52,501 nt of DNA from Candidatus Omnitrophota bacterium (GCA_018823705.1 JAHJHP010000022.1:1-52501); one strand, 5' to 3'. Shown: positions 17,731-26,543, counted from the stretch's first letter. The notes: generated from the letters alone by a model not told the origin. Made by a program: numbers and translations.

Positions 17731-18988
17731 AACTATATCAGAGAAGATACTATCGGATCATTCGGATAAGGATCTCAAGGCCGGAGACGTAGCCGTATGC
17801 GATGTCGATTTCTGCTTTGGGCAGGACGGAACGAGCTCGATCATAATAGACAGCTTCAATAAGCTCGGAGTGGATAAGGCGTTCGATAAGTCCAAATTCT
17901 ACATGGTCATAGACCATTCAGCGCCTAGCCCGAATATCGGTGTTTCGGCGATACATAAGAAGATGCGAAGCTTTGCCAGGAGCCTGAATGTCGGTATGTA
18001 CGATATTGGCTGTGGGGTATGCCATCAGCTGGTGCCGCAGAACGGCCATGTTACGTGCGGGGACCTGGTGCTGGGGGCCGATTCGCACACATGCACATAC
18101 GGCGCGATAAATGTATTTTCGACAGGAGTGGGTTCCACCGATTTGGCCGTTACTCTTGCCTGCGGTAAGAACTGGTTCAGGGTGCCTGAGACAATTAAAG
18201 TTATAGTTAACGGCAAGCTTCCCAAGGGAGTCTATTCGAAAGATATCATATTAAGCATAGTCAAAGATATAGGATCTAATGGCGCGACTTATAAGGCTGT
18301 GGAGTTTTACGGCGAGGCGATAACGTCATTAAGCGTGGACGCTCGCCTGACGATCTCGAACATGGCTGTCGAGATAGGGGCGAAGGTCGGGTTGATGGAA
18401 GCCGACACCAAAGTACTGAAATGGGTCGCGCAAAAGGGCTCAAAGAGGGAGCCTAAGCCGGTACATGCTGATATAGATGCCAGGTATATTGCGGTAAAGA
18501 CTTATGATGTGTCGAAGCTTAAACCTCAGGTGGCCAAGCCGCATGCCGTTGATAACGTTTCGGATGTCGATAAGCTTTCGGATGTGAAGATCGATCAGGC
18601 ATTTCTCGGGACATGCACTAACGGCAGGCTCGAAGACCTGGTTGCGGCTGCGCGGATATTAAAGGGCCGCACGATATTTCCGGGCATGAAGTTCATGATT
18701 GCGCCCGCATCCAAAGAGATATATATCGAGGCTATGAAGGAAGGCATCATCGAGACGTTTGTAAAGAGCGGCAGCACAGTCCTGGCGCCGGGGTGCGGGC
18801 CTTGCGTCGGTACCCATAACGGCGTTCTGGCGGACGGAGAGGCCGCGATATCTACGGCGAACAGGAACTTTAAGGGCAGGATGGGTAATCCCAATTCATT
18901 CATATATCTGGCGAGTCCGGCAACCGTCGCCGCATCAGCGCTGACGGGCAGGATAACCGATCCCAGAGAATTTAAAAATAGGCTATAA
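17723..18988 (+). CDS. Aconitase-family hydro-lyase, large (4Fe-4S) subunit
   Basis: The 421-residue protein belongs to the LeuC/HacA-like branch of the aconitase superfamily, where catalytic and swivel domains are separate proteins. The cluster cysteines are visible at C298 (GTCTNGRLED) and C358/C361 (PGCGPCVGTHNG). GADSHTCTYGAINVFSTGVGSTD (from 118) and MGNPNSFIYLASP near the C-terminus are family motifs. It overlaps the aminotransferase by 8 bases and is followed by its small subunit and an isocitrate dehydrogenase. That context suggests citrate/isocitrate isomerisation rather than leucine synthesis; automated pipelines may call it 3-isopropylmalate dehydratase. Confidence 0.85.
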   Translation: MGKTISEKILSDHSDKDLKAGDVAVCDVDFCFGQDGTSSIIIDSFNKLGVDKAFDKSKFYMVIDHSAPSPNIGVSAIHKKMRSFARSLNVGMYDIGCGVCHQLVPQNGHVTCGDLVLGADSHTCTYGAINVFSTGVGSTDLAVTLACGKNWFRVPETIKVIVNGKLPKGVYSKDIILSIVKDIGSNGATYKAVEFYGEAITSLSVDARLTISNMAVEIGAKVGLMEADTKVLKWVAQKGSKREPKPVHADIDARYIAVKTYDVSKLKPQVAKPHAVDNVSDVDKLSDVKIDQAFLGTCTNGRLEDLVAAARILKGRTIFPGMKFMIAPASKEIYIEAMKEGIIETFVKSGSTVLAPGCGPCVGTHNGVLADGEAAISTANRNFKGRMGNPNSFIYLASPATVAASALTGRITDPREFKNRL

Positions 18989-19006
18989 TCAGGAGGTTTA
19001 TCGCAG

Positions 19007-19507
19007 GTGAAGCATTTCGCGAGGCGCTTAAAAGTAAACGATAATATAAATACTGATTACGTTATATCCGGAAGATATAAATTCAAGATCCAGGATCCCA
19101 AGGAACTGGCCGGGCACATCTTTGAGGATATAGATCCCGGATTTGCAGCAAGGATCAAAGAGGGCGACATACTGATCGCGGGTGATAATTTCGGATGCGG
19201 CTCGTCCAGAGAACAGGCCCCGCAGGCGTTAAAGATGGCCGGTTTTTCGGCAGTGGTCGCAAAAAACTTTGCCAGGATCTTCTACAGGAACGCATTCAAT
19301 ATCGGTCTCCTGGTAGTCGAATGCAATACGGACTTTATCGATGACGGTGATGAATTAGAGATAGATGCCGTAAGCGGTAAGATACAAAATAAGAGCAAGG
19401 GGCTATTGCTTGACATAAAACCTGTCCCACCTGTTATGAAGAAATTGTTAGAGGATGGAGGCGTTGTGGAGCATTTTAAAAAATACGGGGGATTCAAATT
19501 TGAGTAA
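19007..19507 (+). CDS. Aconitase-family hydro-lyase, small (swivel) subunit
   Basis: This 166-residue LeuD/HacB-type swivel-domain protein completes the two-subunit enzyme with the gene before it. It has NINTDYVISGRYKF near the N-terminus and the substrate-loop motif AGDNFGCGSSREQAPQALK around residues 60-77. The GTG at 19007 has AGGAGG ten bases upstream. The end overlaps the start of the dehydrogenase gene. Substrate (citrate, homocitrate or isopropylmalate) is inferred only from neighbours. Confidence 0.87.
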   Translation: MKHFARRLKVNDNINTDYVISGRYKFKIQDPKELAGHIFEDIDPGFAARIKEGDILIAGDNFGCGSSREQAPQALKMAGFSAVVAKNFARIFYRNAFNIGLLVVECNTDFIDDGDELEIDAVSGKIQNKSKGLLLDIKPVPPVMKKLLEDGGVVEHFKKYGGFKFE

Positions 19508-20594
19508 GCATACGATTACACTTATTCCGGGCGACGGTACCGGCCCCGAGCTGGCCAATGCAGCCAGGAGGTGCGTCGATGCTCTGGACGTCGACATAGC
19601 ATGGGAGATAGCCGACGCCGGCGAATGCGCCGTGGAAAAATATAAAACCCCTCTGCCTGATGTCACTCTCGACTCCGTGAGGAAGAACACCGTCGCGCTC
19701 AAAGGGCCTGTCACCACGCCTATAGGTACCGGATTCAGGAGCGTCAACGTCGAGCTCAGGAAGAGGCTCGATCTCTACGCCTGCCTGAGGCCGTGCAAGA
19801 GCTATAAGGGCGTGCGTTCCAGATATCAGGATATTGACCTTGTGATAGTTCGCGAAAATACCGAAGATCTGTATGCGGGCATCGAGTTTGCCAATGGCAC
19901 GAAAGAAGTAAAGGAGCTGATAGCGCTTCTCGAAAGAATCGGTAATAAGAAGATAAGAGACGGGTCCGCGATAAGCATAAAACCGATATCAGGCGCAGGT
20001 TCAGCGCGCATAGTGAAGTACGCGTTCGATTACGCGATTAAGAATAACAGGAAGAAAGTGACGGCGGTCCATAAGGCAAACATCATGAAGTATACCGACG
20101 GCCTATTTCTGGAAGTGGCCAGGGAAGTCGCGAAGTCTTATGAGGGCAGGATAAAATTTGAGGACAGGATTGTTGACAATATGTGCATGCAGCTGATACA
20201 GAAGCCGGAAGATTATGATGTGTTGGTGCTGCCCAATCTTTACGGAGATATCATATCGGATCTTGCGGCGGGCCTCGTGGGAGGCCTGGGAGTAGCCCCC
20301 GGCGCAAATATAGGCGATGGAGTGGCTGTATTCGAGCCCACACATGGAAGCGCTCCGAAATATAAAGGCCTGGATAAAGTGAACCCTACGGCGCTCATAC
20401 TTTCAGCGGCGCTTATGCTGAATCATCTCGGCGAATATGGACCCGCAAAGAAGCTGGAGAACGCGTGCGCGGCGGTTATAGAAGAAGGCAAATTTGTCAC
20501 TTACGATATGAAGAGAGATAAAAATGATCCTACTGCTGTCGGTACCGGCCGTATGGCCGATGCGATAATAGAGAAGATCAGGAAGGCAAAATGA
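19500..20594 (+). CDS. NAD-type isocitrate dehydrogenase (isocitrate/isopropylmalate dehydrogenase family)
   Basis: A 364-residue beta-decarboxylating dehydrogenase. The N-terminus ITLIPGDGTGPEL is shared by the family. The segment SVNVELRKRLDLYACLRP and IVRENTEDLYAGIEF resemble NAD-dependent isocitrate dehydrogenases more than LeuB. GDIISDLAAGLVGGLGVAPGANIG and EPTHGSAPKYKG are the Mg and cofactor regions. The TTG at 19500 follows a GGGGG sequence and overlaps the previous stop by 8 bases; an ATG at 19455 would overlap much more. Homoisocitrate or isopropylmalate specificity is not excluded. Confidence 0.83.
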   Translation: MSKHTITLIPGDGTGPELANAARRCVDALDVDIAWEIADAGECAVEKYKTPLPDVTLDSVRKNTVALKGPVTTPIGTGFRSVNVELRKRLDLYACLRPCKSYKGVRSRYQDIDLVIVRENTEDLYAGIEFANGTKEVKELIALLERIGNKKIRDGSAISIKPISGAGSARIVKYAFDYAIKNNRKKVTAVHKANIMKYTDGLFLEVAREVAKSYEGRIKFEDRIVDNMCMQLIQKPEDYDVLVLPNLYGDIISDLAAGLVGGLGVAPGANIGDGVAVFEPTHGSAPKYKGLDKVNPTALILSAALMLNHLGEYGPAKKLENACAAVIEEGKFVTYDMKRDKNDPTAVGTGRMADAIIEKIRKAK

Positions 20595-21568
20595 AGCCAT
20601 TCTCATATAAGATATCGGTGATAGGAGCCGGCGCGGTGGGCGCCACTCTGGCCCAGAGGTTGTTTGAATACGGGTTGGCTGACGTAGTATTGGTCGATAT
20701 ACTTAAAGATCTCGCTCGCGGTAAGGCCCTTGATCTTATGGATGCCGCGTCTATAACAAGAACAGAAAAATCTATAATCGGCACTGACGATTACGAAGAT
20801 ATAAGCGGTTCGGACATAGTGGTGATAACCGCAGGCTTTCCGAGGAAGCCGGGAATGTCGCGCGAGGACCTCATCTCAAAGAATGCGTTGATAGTAAAGG
20901 ATGTGGCGGCCAAGATCAGCCAAAGCGCGCCCAAAGCCATAGTCATAGTCGTCACCAATCCGCTGGATGTAATGACCTACCTTGCGCTTAAGACCACCGG
21001 TTTTGATAAGACGAAGGTGATGGGCATGGCTGGCGTGCTTGACGGTTCACGCTTCATAACTCTCATAGCCGAAGAACTTAAGATTCGCCGATCGTTGGTT
21101 AAAACTTTTGTGATGGGTAGTCACGGCGATACAATGGTTCCTGTTATATCCAAGACAACTGTTGAAGGTAAGCCGCTCTCGAGCGTGCTCTCCGCGGAGA
21201 AGATCGAAGGCATAGTCAGAAGAACGTGTGACCGCGGTGCGGAGATAGTCTCGCTCCTCGGCACGGGCAGCGCTTATTATTCACCCAGCGCTTCGGCGCT
21301 GAGAATGATAAGGGCTATTATGGACGATTGCGGCGAGATCGTCACTGCCTCGGCGTACCTGGAAGGTGAGTACGGCCTGAGCGATATATGCATGGGCGTC
21401 CCATGCAGGCTTGACAGTCGCGGGGTTGTAGAGGTTGTGGAATTTGAACTGTCGGAGCAGGAGAAGGCCGCTTTTTCAAAGTCGGCTAAGGTTGTGGAGG
21501 GCTCAATAGAACTATTACGCGCACGGCATCTGATCCATCAGCAGACAGTGAAAGATGGTGCGGGGTGA
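20591..21568 (+). CDS. mdh: Malate dehydrogenase (LDH-like type)
   Basis: This 325-residue NAD-dependent enzyme interconverts malate and oxaloacetate. The Rossmann motif is VIGAGAVGATLAQ at 10-22. The substrate loop TAGFPRKPGMSREDL carries Arg where lactate dehydrogenase has Gln, which is the malate signature. VTNPLDVMTYLA and the catalytic-His motif GSHGDTMVP are present. It overlaps the preceding dehydrogenase stop by four bases, so the two should be coexpressed. Confidence 0.93.
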   Translation: MKPFSYKISVIGAGAVGATLAQRLFEYGLADVVLVDILKDLARGKALDLMDAASITRTEKSIIGTDDYEDISGSDIVVITAGFPRKPGMSREDLISKNALIVKDVAAKISQSAPKAIVIVVTNPLDVMTYLALKTTGFDKTKVMGMAGVLDGSRFITLIAEELKIRRSLVKTFVMGSHGDTMVPVISKTTVEGKPLSSVLSAEKIEGIVRRTCDRGAEIVSLLGTGSAYYSPSASALRMIRAIMDDCGEIVTASAYLEGEYGLSDICMGVPCRLDSRGVVEVVEFELSEQEKAAFSKSAKVVEGSIELLRARHLIHQQTVKDGAG

Positions 21569-22929
21569 TAAGTTATGATCTGGCTATAATAGGTTCCGGG
21601 CCAGGCGGCTATGTGACCGGCCTGTATGCCGCGCGGCGCGGGTTGAAGACCTGCATTATAGAGAAAGACCTTTTAGGCGGGACCTGCCTCAATAAGGGTT
21701 GCATACCTACAAAATCGTTATTAAATTCCGTATCGATAATCGCCAGACTGAAGAGCGCTGCCGCTTACGGCGTTTCCGTCGAAAATTACAGTGTAGATTT
21801 TGAAAAAATGATGTCGAGGAAAGAGGATGTCGTAAAACGTCTTCGCGCAGGTATCGAGACGCTATGCCGCGCCAATAAGGTAGAGCTTATAAAGGGCTCT
21901 GCGTCTGTAACCGGGCCCGACACGATAACCGTCGAAGGCCGGGGAGAGCTGACGTCGAAAAATATAATTATAGCCAGTGGCTCCCGTCCGATAGGGCTGG
22001 CCAATATAAAAATCGATCATAAAAAAATTTTTTCGAGCGAGAGCATATTGAATATAAAGAGCGTGCCTCGCAGCCTCGTGATAATAGGCGGCGGCGTAAT
22101 AGGATGCGAATTTGCAGGGGCCTTCAGCTCACTTGGCGCCAAAGTCACCGTAGTAGAGATGATGGACCGTCTTGTCGCAGGCCAATCGCGCGAAGTTTCA
22201 AAGAAACTGGAGTATAATTTTAAACGAAGCGGGATCGAGGTCTTCCTATCGAGAGTTGTGGAAGGTATAGAGACATCAGGTAACGTCACCGTGCGTATAG
22301 CCGGAGGCAAGAGTATCGATGCTGAAAAGGCGCTTGTTTCGATCGGCCGCGTATCGAACATAGAAGGGCTCGGCCTGGAAAAGGCGGGAATCAGGACGCG
22401 CGACGGCAAGATCTGTGTAGATAAATATTTGCGGACTGAAATTCCGAGTATTTATGCGGTAGGGGATTGCGTGTCGGGGCCGCAACTGGCCCATAAAGCC
22501 TCATACGACGGGATACTCGCAGTCGATAATATTTTGGGCGGAGAGCGTAAAGCCGATTATTCAAATATTCCCAATTGCGTGTGGACTGAACCGGAGATCG
22601 CCAGTATCGGATTATGCGAAGAAGACGCTAAGGCCGCACACCCCGACGCAAAGATAGCCAAATTCCCCTACCTCGCATCGGGTAAAGCTTATCTGGAAGG
22701 TGAGGCCGAGGGTTTTGTAAAGGTGATCGGCACTCCCGCAGGAGAGATAATAGGTGTGGAGATATTCGGCAAAGACGCCTGCAATCTTATAGGTGAAGCC
22801 ACTCTGGCAAAGACAAGAGGCGTGAATATTAAAGATTGGAGCCGTGTTGTGCACGGCCATCCGACTCTATCTGAGATTATGCAGGAAGCGTGCCATGTTT
22901 TCTGCGGCACTCCAATACATACTATTTAA
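21565..22929 (+). CDS. lpdA: Dihydrolipoamide dehydrogenase (E3)
   Basis: This flavoprotein (454 residues) reoxidises lipoyl groups of 2-oxoacid dehydrogenase complexes or the glycine cleavage system. FAD binding is at IIGSGPGGYVTGLYAARRG, the redox disulfide at GGTCLNKGCIPTKSLL, the NAD domain at IIGGGVIGCEFAGAFSSLGAKVTVVE, and the C-terminal catalytic His-Glu motif at HGHPTLSEIMQEA. The GTG start overlaps mdh by four bases. No E1 or E2 subunit is encoded nearby; LipB and a free lipoyl domain follow. Confidence 0.95.
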   Translation: MISYDLAIIGSGPGGYVTGLYAARRGLKTCIIEKDLLGGTCLNKGCIPTKSLLNSVSIIARLKSAAAYGVSVENYSVDFEKMMSRKEDVVKRLRAGIETLCRANKVELIKGSASVTGPDTITVEGRGELTSKNIIIASGSRPIGLANIKIDHKKIFSSESILNIKSVPRSLVIIGGGVIGCEFAGAFSSLGAKVTVVEMMDRLVAGQSREVSKKLEYNFKRSGIEVFLSRVVEGIETSGNVTVRIAGGKSIDAEKALVSIGRVSNIEGLGLEKAGIRTRDGKICVDKYLRTEIPSIYAVGDCVSGPQLAHKASYDGILAVDNILGGERKADYSNIPNCVWTEPEIASIGLCEEDAKAAHPDAKIAKFPYLASGKAYLEGEAEGFVKVIGTPAGEIIGVEIFGKDACNLIGEATLAKTRGVNIKDWSRVVHGHPTLSEIMQEACHVFCGTPIHTI

Positions 22930-22937
22930 GGGCTGAT

Positions 22938-23621
22938 ATGATAATTGATCTTGGTTTGACAGATTACGAGGAATGTTACAGAACGCAGAGGGAGATGGCC
23001 GCGCGGAGAAAGCTTGGCGAGATAGAGGACACCCTGATATTGGCGGAGCACAATAACGTCTTTACGGTAGGGCGCATGGGAGCCAGAAAAAATCTTCTTG
23101 TGGATTCGGATTATCTGCACGAGAGAGGGATAAAAGTGCTGAATGTCGACAGGGGAGGCGACATTACGTTCCACGGCCCGGGCCAGCTTCTTATCTATCC
23201 GATCATAGAGCTTAAGGAAAAGTGGCGTGACCTGCATAAATATATGCGCTTGCTCGAAGACGTAGCTATAAAATATTTGGAAAGATACTCCCTGCAACCC
23301 GGAAGGATGCCGGGATTGACGGGTGTTTGGGTGTCGGGAAAGAAGGTGGTGTCGATCGGGATAGGGGTCACGAACTGGGTGACGTATCACGGCCTCAGCG
23401 TAAACATTAAGCCGGACCTTGGATTCTTCGATATGATATATCCGTGCGGTTTAAGGGGCGTTAAGATGGCGTCACTTGAAAGCTTGACCGGGAAAGATAT
23501 TTCCATGGAAGAAGCTAAGATCGATATCCTTTCGGATTTCGAAAAGGTCTTTAATTACGGAAAGATATATTTTTCTTCCCCCGCCTATATCGGCGGGATT
23601 ACACGCAAAGGAGAAATATGA
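22938..23621 (+). CDS. lipB: Octanoyltransferase LipB
   Basis: LipB moves octanoyl groups from acyl carrier protein to the lipoyl-domain lysine, the first step of de novo lipoylation. The signature RGGDITFHGPGQLLIYPII lies at 72-90. The catalytic Lys is in WVSGKKVV (K135 or K136), and the nucleophile is Cys170 in YPCGLRG. The ATG at 22938 gives the family-length protein (227 residues), 8 bases after lpdA. Lipoate synthase is not in the window. Confidence 0.94.
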   Translation: MIIDLGLTDYEECYRTQREMAARRKLGEIEDTLILAEHNNVFTVGRMGARKNLLVDSDYLHERGIKVLNVDRGGDITFHGPGQLLIYPIIELKEKWRDLHKYMRLLEDVAIKYLERYSLQPGRMPGLTGVWVSGKKVVSIGIGVTNWVTYHGLSVNIKPDLGFFDMIYPCGLRGVKMASLESLTGKDISMEEAKIDILSDFEKVFNYGKIYFSSPAYIGGITRKGEI

Positions 23622-23848
23622 TCGAGATCAAACTACCGCCCTTGGCCGAAGGCGTTGATAAGGCTACTGTAACTTATTGCCATAAGAGCGCGGGGGATAG
23701 CGTGAATGAAGGCGAGGATCTCATCGAGCTCGTAACTGATAAGGCCACTTTCAATATGCCGTCACCGGCAACGGGCGTGCTGAAAGAAGTCCTTGTTTCC
23801 GAGGGCGATGAAGTCAAGGTGGGGCAGGTGGTAGCAAAAATAGGATAA
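23618..23848 (+). CDS. Stand-alone lipoyl-domain protein
   Basis: A 76-residue protein consisting of a single lipoyl/biotinyl domain: IEIKLPPLAEGVDKATV opens it, the modification site is Lys42 in VTDKATFNMPSP, and GDEVKVGQVVAKIG closes it. There is no peripheral-subunit-binding or catalytic E2 domain. It overlaps lipB by four bases and follows lpdA, so it is likely lipoylated by LipB and reoxidised by the E3. It may be a detached E2 swinging arm or a GcvH-like carrier; GcvH is larger. Confidence 0.88.
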   Translation: MIEIKLPPLAEGVDKATVTYCHKSAGDSVNEGEDLIELVTDKATFNMPSPATGVLKEVLVSEGDEVKVGQVVAKIG

Positions 23849-23859
23849 GTTTTTCGCAT

Positions 23860-24972
23860 ATGTCAAAAAAAATACTCCTTTTATTCATATCGGAGCATTC
23901 GGGACACCACTGCGCAAGCCGCGCAATAGAGAAAGCTCTCCGGACGATCGATCCGGCTATAGAGACCCTCAATATCAACTCTTTTAACTATACTAACCCT
24001 ATACTCGAAAAGGTCATAAACAGGGCATATATGGGCGTAGTTATGAGAACTCCCGAAGTCTGGGAATATCTCTATGACAACCCTAAAGTCCTGAAGAATA
24101 CCCAGAAACTCAGGGCGATGATTCACCGTTTCAATACAGGGAAATTAAAGACTCTCCTCGACGATTTCAAGCCGGATGTTATCATCTGCACTCAGGCATT
24201 TCCATGCGGCATGATAGCTGATTACAAGAAGAGCCTCAATATAAGTATCCCGCTCATCGGAGTCCTGACAGATTACGCGCCGCATTCTTACTGGGTTTTT
24301 AACGACGTCGATAAATATATAGTGCCGTCCGCGGAAACGGGTAAAAAATTAATTGATAACGGGGTCGACCCTTCGAAAGTGGAAGAGTTTGGCATACCCA
24401 TTGACCCTGACTTCATTGGTAGTCGAAGCAAGGATGAGATCTGCGGCGAGATCGGCATCGACCGAAGCTTGCCGTGCGTATTGATAATGGGGGGCACTCA
24501 AGGACTGGGCCCTATAAGGAATGTCGCCAGGCTGCTCGACGCGTCCAGTATCAAGCTGCAGGTTATAATCGCAACCGGGACGAATAATAAGGCCTACAGA
24601 TGGCTTAAACGCAGACGTTTCAGGAAGAAGTTCATCGTGCTGCCTTTTGCCGAGAACGTAAATGATCTGATGCGAGTTGCCACTGTCATCGTAACGAAGC
24701 CGGGTGGTATAACGACTGCTGAAGCTCTGGCGGCGGGTGTACCCATGCTCATACTGCATCCACTTCCCGGGCAGGAGGCGATGAATACCAGATTCCTGCT
24801 TAAGGAAGGCGTAGCCGTGAAAGCCGAGAGTCCGGAAGATGTCGTGGTGGTGCTTGACGAGCTGCTTTATAACGTGAGCAAACTGAAAATGATGAGTGGT
24901 AAGGCTGTCGCGCTGTCCAAGCCTGACAGCGCGATGAATATTGCGAGGCTCACCATGGTATTAGCCGCATGA
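23860..24972 (+). CDS. GT28-type glycosyltransferase, MGDG synthase/UgtP-like
   Basis: This 370-residue protein resembles processive diacylglycerol glycosyltransferases (MGDG synthase/UgtP group), which add sugars to membrane lipids. The N-terminal acceptor domain has FISEHSGHHCASRAIEKAL, then PDVIICTQAFPCGM and IPLIGVLTDYAPHSYW. The donor domain has CVLIMGGTQGLGPIRNVARLL, VLPFAENVNDLMRVATVIVTKPGGITTAEALAAGVPML, a clear GT-B nucleotide-sugar motif. A lipid acyltransferase and a GT2 enzyme follow, supporting an envelope-lipid role. Sugar and acceptor are unknown. Confidence 0.83.
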   Translation: MSKKILLLFISEHSGHHCASRAIEKALRTIDPAIETLNINSFNYTNPILEKVINRAYMGVVMRTPEVWEYLYDNPKVLKNTQKLRAMIHRFNTGKLKTLLDDFKPDVIICTQAFPCGMIADYKKSLNISIPLIGVLTDYAPHSYWVFNDVDKYIVPSAETGKKLIDNGVDPSKVEEFGIPIDPDFIGSRSKDEICGEIGIDRSLPCVLIMGGTQGLGPIRNVARLLDASSIKLQVIIATGTNNKAYRWLKRRRFRKKFIVLPFAENVNDLMRVATVIVTKPGGITTAEALAAGVPMLILHPLPGQEAMNTRFLLKEGVAVKAESPEDVVVVLDELLYNVSKLKMMSGKAVALSKPDSAMNIARLTMVLAA

Positions 24973-25862
24973 TAATGTATATCCTGTATCGTATTGGCCT
25001 CTTCTTGACCCTAGTTCTGCCAAAACGCGTATCGTACGCGTCGGCCAGCTTTCTGGCGGATATATTCTATAACTCTTCCCCTAAAGACAGAGGAGTAGTG
25101 GTATCAAACCTTAAGACCGTATTTGGCTCTTTCGCCGATGACAAGGACATTAACGCGATCGCAAGGGGGGTTTTCAGGAATTTTGCCAAGTACCTTGTCG
25201 ATTTTTTCAGATCCGGCAAAATAGACAAAGATTACCTGGCGCGGAATGTGAAGGTAGAAGGCGCCCATAATATCGATGACGCCAGGGCGATGGGTAAAGG
25301 GGTAATCATGCTTTCCGCGCATATAGGAAACTGGGAGCTGGGTGCGGCTGTTACTTCAATGCTCGGTTATCCGATAAATGCCGTAGTCCTTACCCATAAG
25401 AACAAGCGTATAAATGATTTCTTTACAAGCCAGAGGCTGATGGGCAACGTAAAACCTATTGAGATGGGTTCCCTAAAGTCCTGTTACAAGGCCCTGCGCG
25501 CTAATGAGCTCGTGGCGCTTCTGGGCGACAGGGATTTTAGTAAGAACGGTATTCTTATGGATTTTTTTGGCAGAAAGGCTATGATCCCGAAGGGGCCCGC
25601 GACGTTCAGTTACAGGCTGGGCGCTCCGATAGTCCCCGTATTCCTCGTGAGAGAGCCGGATGATACATTTAAATTCTTCGTTGAGAAGCCCATTATCTGT
25701 CCTTCCGGGCTCGATGAGGAAGTTGCGGTAAGGGAGCTGACCGTCAAATGTTCGGCGATCATTGAGTCGTGTGTAAAGAAATATCCAGCGCAGTGGTTTG
25801 TGTTCAGGAATATATGGAATATAGATGAGACAGAATCTCAGCGTCCTGATACCATCATTTAA
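24969..25862 (+). CDS. LpxL/HtrB-family lysophospholipid or lipid A acyltransferase
   Basis: The 297-residue product matches the bacterial lipid A late-acyltransferase family. The catalytic HX4E motif is LSAHIGNWELG near residue 117, preceded by an N-terminal hydrophobic segment (LYRIGLFLTLVLP). A conserved GDRDFSKNGILMDFFGRKAMIPKGP segment and the C-terminal QWFVFRNIW are also present. It overlaps the glycosyltransferase before it by four bases and the next gene by 38. Whether the acceptor is lipid A or another glycolipid is not shown. Confidence 0.87.
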   Translation: MIMYILYRIGLFLTLVLPKRVSYASASFLADIFYNSSPKDRGVVVSNLKTVFGSFADDKDINAIARGVFRNFAKYLVDFFRSGKIDKDYLARNVKVEGAHNIDDARAMGKGVIMLSAHIGNWELGAAVTSMLGYPINAVVLTHKNKRINDFFTSQRLMGNVKPIEMGSLKSCYKALRANELVALLGDRDFSKNGILMDFFGRKAMIPKGPATFSYRLGAPIVPVFLVREPDDTFKFFVEKPIICPSGLDEEVAVRELTVKCSAIIESCVKKYPAQWFVFRNIWNIDETESQRPDTII

Positions 25863-26496
25863 CGAAGCCAGGACTATCGGGCATATCGTTGCGGATCTAG
25901 TCCATAAAGGGTTTGTTGTCTACGTTGTCGACGACGGATCTTCCGATGATACCGCTAACCTAGCTTCGCAAGAAGGCGCAGTGGTCGTTAAACACAGGAA
26001 GAATATGGGTAAAGGCGCGTCACTGCGCGAGGGGTTCAGGCATATTGTAAAGAAAGGGTTTGACGCCGTAATAATAATGGACGGGGATGGACAGCACCTG
26101 GCCTCCGATATCGGAAATTTCATAGACAAGATGGGTGCGACGGGTGCAGATATCGTAATAGGCAATCGCATGCTCGATGTTTCGTCGATGCCCGAAGAGA
26201 GAAAATATACCAACCGTTTTATGTCTTATCTTATATCGTTAATTTCAGGCCAGCGTATACCCGACAGCCAATGCGGCTATCGTCTTATCAAGACCGAGGT
26301 GCTGAAGAAAGTCAGGTTGGAGGCGTCAAATTACGAGATAGAGTCCGAAATGATAATAAGATCATCCCGCGCGGGGTTCAAAATAGAGTCGGTACCTATA
26401 AAGACGATATACATGAGCGAAAAGAGCAGAATAAATCCGATGGTTGATACCATGAGATTTATTGCTTTCGTTATTAAGATAATATTCACCAGGTGA
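25825..26496 (+). CDS. Family 2 glycosyltransferase, polyprenyl-phosphate sugar synthase-like
   Basis: A compact GT2 enzyme of 223 residues, resembling dolichol-phosphate mannose synthases. It begins NLSVLIPSFNEARTIGHIV, has the nucleotide-binding VYVVDDGSSDDT, the DXD region IIMDGDGQH, and SQCGYRLIKTEVLKK with an acceptor-side helix. There is no obvious transmembrane tail. The 38-base overlap with the acyltransferase suggests tight coupling. Donor and acceptor are not determinable from the sequence. Confidence 0.85.
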   Translation: MRQNLSVLIPSFNEARTIGHIVADLVHKGFVVYVVDDGSSDDTANLASQEGAVVVKHRKNMGKGASLREGFRHIVKKGFDAVIIMDGDGQHLASDIGNFIDKMGATGADIVIGNRMLDVSSMPEERKYTNRFMSYLISLISGQRIPDSQCGYRLIKTEVLKKVRLEASNYEIESEMIIRSSRAGFKIESVPIKTIYMSEKSRINPMVDTMRFIAFVIKIIFTR

Positions 26497-26503
26497 CAGG
26501 GGC

Positions 26504-26528
26504 CCGAAGGATATTTTCGCCGTAGATG
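26504..26528 (+). repeat. 25-bp dispersed repeat, second copy
   Basis: CCGAAGGATATTTTCGCCGT followed by AGATG matches 16465-16489 with a single mismatch. GGATATTTTCGCC is the terminal motif of the 247-bp foldback family. Here only the end is present, just after the GT2 gene and before the riboswitch promoter, so it may be a solo end left by excision or decay. Confidence 0.65.
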
Positions 26529-26543
26529 AGTGAATAAAAATTA

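Noticed and set aside
17723-20594. Reading leuC-leuD-leuB as a leucine biosynthesis operon
   Set aside because: The dehydrogenase motifs look like NAD-isocitrate dehydrogenase and the neighbours are aminotransferase, malate dehydrogenase and E3, so I do not assign leu symbols; the alternative remains open.
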